This document shows positions 60,033-64,000 of a DNA stretch of 64,000 nucleotides, piece by piece. The notes below the pieces were generated by a model. The model had not been told where the DNA came from, made no database searches, and worked only from the letters and a program-made list of their open reading frames with translations. The DNA is from Argentina anserina (lineage: Eukaryota; Streptophyta; Magnoliopsida; Rosales; Rosaceae), in contig NC_065872.1 in the NCBI RefSeq assembly GCF_933775445.1, forward strand, positions 8,556,001 through 8,620,000. The letters run 5' to 3'. The position numbers and the translations under genes are program-made. Within the stretch, counting starts at the first letter, position 1. Each line of letters starts with the position of its first letter.

Positions 60033-62806
60033 TCATGGTAGAATGCCTGACAGAACGCCTTAAGGGAGCATCACAAATTAATGATTACACAAATTACAAG
60101 ACATTCGTTAAAGAAATGATCATCAGGTAATTGTTACAAGCAATTGTAACAATTACACAAATTACGGAAGCAATCACAAATAATCAGAAATAAATAATTG
60201 AAACGAGCACACAAGAACATAAACACACCATTTAACCCCAAACAATTTAAACTTGCAATATATAAATGGAAGTAAAACAATATGAAAAATAACCTATGGC
60301 AATGAAAAATTGAAAATTACTATCGAATTTGAATTCTTGATTATAGCATCAACAGAAATGTATACCTTTCTTGCGCAGGAGCTAACAGCAGTAGCATAGG
60401 CCAACGGAGCTACAGCCAGCGCACATGGTGATGCTGCCACCATGAGGCCCAAAGCTCTATAAATTGATCCTCTGCAAGCTAAATAATTTAACAGACATCA
60501 AACCAAGGGAACAATGGACACACACTCACACTAGACACAAAGATATCCTAGGGTATACATAACTGCAGACCTCCCCAAAATCCTAATTGACCATTTATTT
60601 ACATTTTGTTCATAGCAACTTTCCAAGTAATTTTTTATTTATATTTGTGATACTGAAAATGGCTGGCCCAATAATCTTAAGGCACTTAATTTATCATGGC
60701 CACAGCAATTTCGAACGTATATACTGGACCCTTTTCTCTCACACGTGGCTTTCACTGGGTTTCAGTATACGTAGGATTATTAGTTTAAAATGGTTAGATA
60801 TTTAAAACAAGAAGGTAAGAAAGTGTATTGGTAGAATACCTGCTGTACCAATGAATGGCCACTTGAACAAGAATGGACCAAGTAGAGCAACAGCGACCGA
60901 CAAAACTACAACTACCTTGCTGTATTGCTCACCAAACTGGTCTAACCATCTCTGAAGCTTAGGTTTATTTAACTGAGCTTCTTCTGTCAATTGCACAATC
61001 CTGCTAAGGGTAGACTCTTTCCAATTTTTTCTTGCCTGCACAAGCAATTTTATTTAGACTCCAATCCCCATTATGACCAACATATCCAGCTAGTGCAAGA
61101 ATTCGAGAACCTGGCTGTAACAGCTGTCCAGAATATTCCACTTACATATAGTATGGTTAGTGTGTGCGCTATATCTATAATGCTTTTGAAATTTTGTAGA
61201 TGATAAACAAAGCTGAATTGCTAACGGCTTGATATTCAGTAATGCGAAATGTTGGGAAGTCATGCTTAACGAGAATATCCTCACTTCTATCATTTATATA
61301 CAAATCAATAAAATAGTAATAAAATACACAGAATTCTTTTTCTTTCATTCATATATCCATTCCTAAGAAGCTTCAAAACAGAAAATAATTTTCAAGATAC
61401 CTTCACTATCATCCTGCCATCCAAGTTCCTTGCACCGCCAGGTATCCTGTCTCCAGCTTTTGTCTCCAATGGCGTAACTTCTCCCGTCAAGTGCTCGATA
61501 GTAATGGTAGCACTACCTTGGAAAACTTCACAATCTACAGGCACAGACTAATTACAATACCAGCCCCCATTACAATCCTTCCATGTTCTATTATATCATA
61601 TAGATCAAGAAATTGACAAAGAAGATCATAGCTACTAATGAGTTCATGAGATACAAACAACATGTCATTGTGGCTGTATAGAATATGTGTGGACACAATG
61701 ATATGATACCTATCTGCTACTCCTAGTAATCCTAAGAAAGGTCACAAGGTTGAAAATAATGTACTAATCACTTCACATAAGAGATGGTGGATATGTGTGC
61801 CATACCTCTCCAGCTCCAACCAAGATATAATACCCGACTTGCAAGTCATGCACAGGCACCTGCTTGTACTTCAAGTTAGAAGTATCTGGAACCTGTTCAT
61901 CATCCATATCCAGCACAAGCGCGGAATCCGGATAATTTTCTTTCAACTCTTTCACATCAATCATGGAGCGACTAGTAAAGTACTCCTCAGCTGAAATCAA
62001 CAAAAGCACGCTTTAATCAACAAGGGACATTCATATTCCCACCAAAGAAATGGTAGCGAAAATCGAAAATGCTCACCGATATGAGCGAGATTGAACATAG
62101 CCAAAAGCAAGCCTCCTTCTAATGCATTCCCCATAAACACTGACGCAAACGCTGCCAAAGCCATTAACACATGAATGTTCACCTTCCCGCCACTAATGTC
62201 AGTCATTGCATCAAGTGCAGCAGAGACCTGTTAATAAAGTCAATCAATTACTGCTAGGGTTTTAGTTAATTAAACACATTGAAATTCAACTAATCAGTGC
62301 TTAGTGCTTACTCCGACGAGAGGAAAACCGACGATCATGAAAGCGTTCTGCAGAGGCTTCACGGCGAGCCTGGGGACCACGTAAGGGCAGGCGGCGGCGG
62401 CGAGGAACAGCGCGGCGGAGCACGAGCACAAATGCAAGTGCTCCCTGAGGAAATCGGCGAGGTCGGTCCATCGCACAGCCTTCGCAAATCCGATGAACGC
62501 TCTCTGCGTCTCGGTCAGCTCCGCACAGTCTCCGCCGTGGTGGTGGTGGTGGTGGTGATCATGGCGGTGGTCGTGGTGGTGGTGATCGTGATCGGAGTGG
62601 TCTGCGGCGGAGGAGGAGCGGAGAGTAGGGAGGTTTCGCGGCGGAGAGAGGAGGGAGGGCTTGAAGCGGAAGAGAGGAGAGCGGAGGCGGTGGAGAGTGG
62701 GTTTGGGGGAGTTGAGACGAGCGGTGGCGGTTGGGTGGTGGTGGTGGAGAAGAGGAGAGTGGAGATTGGGGAGTTGGATTGAAATAGGAAACTTTAGGGC
62801 TTCCAT
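56498..62806 (-). CDS. HMA1: HMA1-type chloroplast P1B heavy-metal ATPase, 826 aa, 13 exons
   Basis: Heavy-metal P-type ATPase of the chloroplast envelope, linked in Arabidopsis to copper and zinc transport. Minus-strand exons: 62806-62312, 62227-62077, 61990-61806, 61547-61401, 61035-60840, 60478-60366, 59792-59551, 59268-59163, 58537-58373, 58040-57824, 57169-56982, 56887-56801, 56686-56498. The frame is continuous and all introns are GT-AG. An N-terminal transit-like region precedes an Asp/His cluster (about 69-90). There is no N-terminal HMA domain, as expected for HMA1. Motifs: HLTGE in the actuator domain, SPC at about 408-410 in the metal-binding helix, DKTGT with phosphorylated Asp about 451, HP in GTTHPIGR about 506, and GEGINDAP at about 680-687. 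Length fits the 819 aa that I recall for Arabidopsis HMA1. All catalytic motifs are intact. The neighbouring CAD-like gene diverges from it across about 840 bp. Confidence 0.96.
59980..60030. repeat. (GA)n microsatellite in an HMA1 intron
   Basis: A run of about 25 GA units between HMA1 exons 6 and 7. It should be length-variable between individuals. Confidence 0.92.
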
Positions 62807-62809
62807 GAT

Positions 62810-63649
62810 TGACGGAAATTAGAGGAAGAAAGATCGGAGAGGGAGTTGGAGATTTGAAGCGGGAAGCATTGTGGCTTTGGTTTTGGAGTGGTCAGTGGCC
62901 GAGAGAGAGGCTTTGGGGTTGACTGGGGGCCACGGTTGGGGAGTGGCGACATGTCGTCCACACCATGAGCTCATTTGCCCAACTAACGAACTGGGGCCGT
63001 TGATTCATCGTTTGGATGCTCTGATCGACGTAGCGTCCGCCGTCCCGTGTATTAACAAAAACGTAATTACGATCAAGTTTTACCGCTTTAGTTGATCGTA
63101 ATTTAAAGATGTACTGTTTGCTCACTCACATAAAATGTCATTCTTTGCTTGATACTGGTGATGAATTTCTAACATTCTAAATTTTCCACGGTCAATTGAA
63201 CTCTTGATTATCCAAGTTCAACATTACGTGGGGAAGAAACTATTGTACTGTGAGAGGAGCCATGACGTTTGTGATGAGGTGTTTTGCTCAGAAACATTCA
63301 AGTTTAGAACTTTGATTTTGGTCATGTGTCCACTAAATTGTCCAAAGGCCAGGACTCTACCCTCACCCAATTTCGCTCTAGATATAGAAAGTCAGATTCT
63401 TAATCACCTAAATTCAAATAATATATAGTTCCTTGGGACATTGTACACTATTTCTAAATCTATATTATTTGTTTAATATCAGCAGCAGAGCAGCCATAAC
63501 AGCGGTCTTCAGTTTTGCTACCTTTGTGATTAAACACTTGAGCTATCAACAACCATGGGTATAAAACCCCAAAGAGCAACATTTCAGCTTCACCATTTAT
63601 TGCTTAATTAGCAGTCTTGTTGTTAATTCATCACTTGTGTTCATAAGAA
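62810..63649. promoter_or_regulatory. Divergent intergenic region between HMA1 and the CAD-like gene
   Basis: About 840 bp separates the two start codons. A TATA-like TATAAAA occurs at 63560-63566, 84-90 bp before the plus-strand ATG. The HMA1 side is GA-rich (GGAAGAAAGATCGGAGAGGG) with no clear TATA box. Both promoters must lie here. Confidence 0.6.
63560..63566 (+). promoter_or_regulatory. TATA box of the CAD-like gene
   Basis: TATAAAA in GGGTATAAAACCCC, 84-90 bp upstream of the start codon, which leaves room for a leader of about 50-60 bases. Confidence 0.55.
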
Positions 63650-63918
63650 ATGGAGACAAGGAAGTCATTTGGTTGGGCTGCCAGAGACACTTCTGGGATT
63701 CTCTCTCCTTATTCATTCAATCTCAGGTCTTTATTTCTCTCTAATCACTAATTAACTTGTAGTTATAAGATAGCTAGTGTTAATTTCAGTGTCAACATGT
63801 ATAGGAAAATGGGGTCTGAAGATGTGGTGTTGAAGGTTCTGTACTGTGGAGTAGATCACACAGATCTCCATCAGATGAGGAATGAGATTCACAGTACTAC
63901 TTATCCTCTGGTTCCAGG
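63650..63918 (+). CDS. CAD-family alcohol dehydrogenase, 5' part only (window ends)
   Basis: Medium-chain zinc-type dehydrogenase of the cinnamyl/mannitol alcohol dehydrogenase family, normally NADPH-dependent. Two exons are present, 63650-63726 and 63805-63918, joined GT-AG in frame; the third begins beyond the window. The 63 complete codons start [13 protein letters not shown], as family members do, and reach STTYPLVPG just before the expected GHE motif. Oddity: the family pattern GICHSD reads GVDHTD (residue about 41), so the Cys that ligates the catalytic zinc in classical members is Asp, from codon GAT. The preceding YCG is kept. Related plant enzymes lacking the catalytic zinc are known, so it may be an atypical reductase. 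Without the remainder, neither activity nor integrity can be judged. Confidence 0.85.
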
Positions 63919-64000
63919 GTGAGTCATATAACATCATTTATATGCGTGCAACATTTCATAGTGAAAGAAGTTCATGCCAAGTCTTTCATGGCTGTTACTT

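Noticed and set aside
62297..62782. 161-codon plus-strand ORF rich in Val and Gly opposite HMA1 exon 1
   Set aside because: It is the antisense of His/Asp codons and a Ser/Arg-rich transit region; low complexity, no family resemblance.
1..64000. tRNA, rRNA and known plant miRNA genes
   Set aside because: I looked for tRNA B-box-like motifs and the commonest miRNA sequences by eye and saw none; a covariance-model scan could still find one.

Overview
The window reads as nuclear DNA of a eudicot plant. It is AT-rich, its genes are split by GT-AG introns or are intronless in a plant-typical way, and it is dense in LTR retrotransposons, hAT elements and MITEs. The proteins look closest to what I know of Rosaceae (strawberry/rose type), but that placement is a guess from memory. 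Nothing bacterial, organellar, viral or CRISPR-like is visible.

Layout. (1) 0.7-2.8 kb: EB1C-type microtubule plus-end protein, minus strand, six exons, complete. (2) 3.9-6.6 kb: LRR receptor-like kinase of the At4g37250 group with pseudokinase signatures, minus strand, two exons. (3) 7-13.6 kb: no gene seen. (4) 13.7-15.7 kb: plastid-type FAD-dependent oxidoreductase (DAO/TDA3-like), minus strand, two exons. (5) 15.7-37.4 kb: transposon-dominated block. A 185-bp MITE, a 400-bp foldback element and a 664-bp hAT relic precede a nested stack. In that stack a Gypsy-type element with 390-bp LTRs carries, inside one of its LTRs, a probable 1.9-kb solo LTR. That solo LTR carries a 5.26-kb Copia element with two 184-bp LTRs and an ATAAT target duplication, and the Copia carries a hAT element. 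Further hAT elements and a probable 2.5-kb solo LTR sit in the Gypsy interior. (6) 37.4-43.4 kb: no gene, small duplications. (7) 43.5-44.5 kb: intronless R2R3-MYB of subgroup 22 (MYB44/70/73/77 type), plus strand. (8) 45.2-53.3 kb: a second, older copy of the same Copia family on the minus strand, itself hit by two hAT elements, with a third hAT-like element beside it. (9) 53.3-56.5 kb: AT-rich and repeat-rich, no gene. (10) 56.5-62.8 kb: complete 13-exon HMA1-type chloroplast P1B-ATPase, minus strand. (11) 63.65 kb to the end: first two exons of a CAD-family alcohol dehydrogenase, plus strand, divergent from HMA1, with Asp where the family has its catalytic-zinc Cys.

The genes are unrelated single-copy-type plant genes and do not form a pathway cluster. 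I found no convincing undescribed functional system. The most informative material is the layered transposon history, where Copia paralogues supply empty sites that prove individual hAT insertions, plus two proteins whose catalytic residues depart from their families (the pseudokinase and the CAD-like dehydrogenase). Exon boundaries were set by hand from splice sites and frame continuity.
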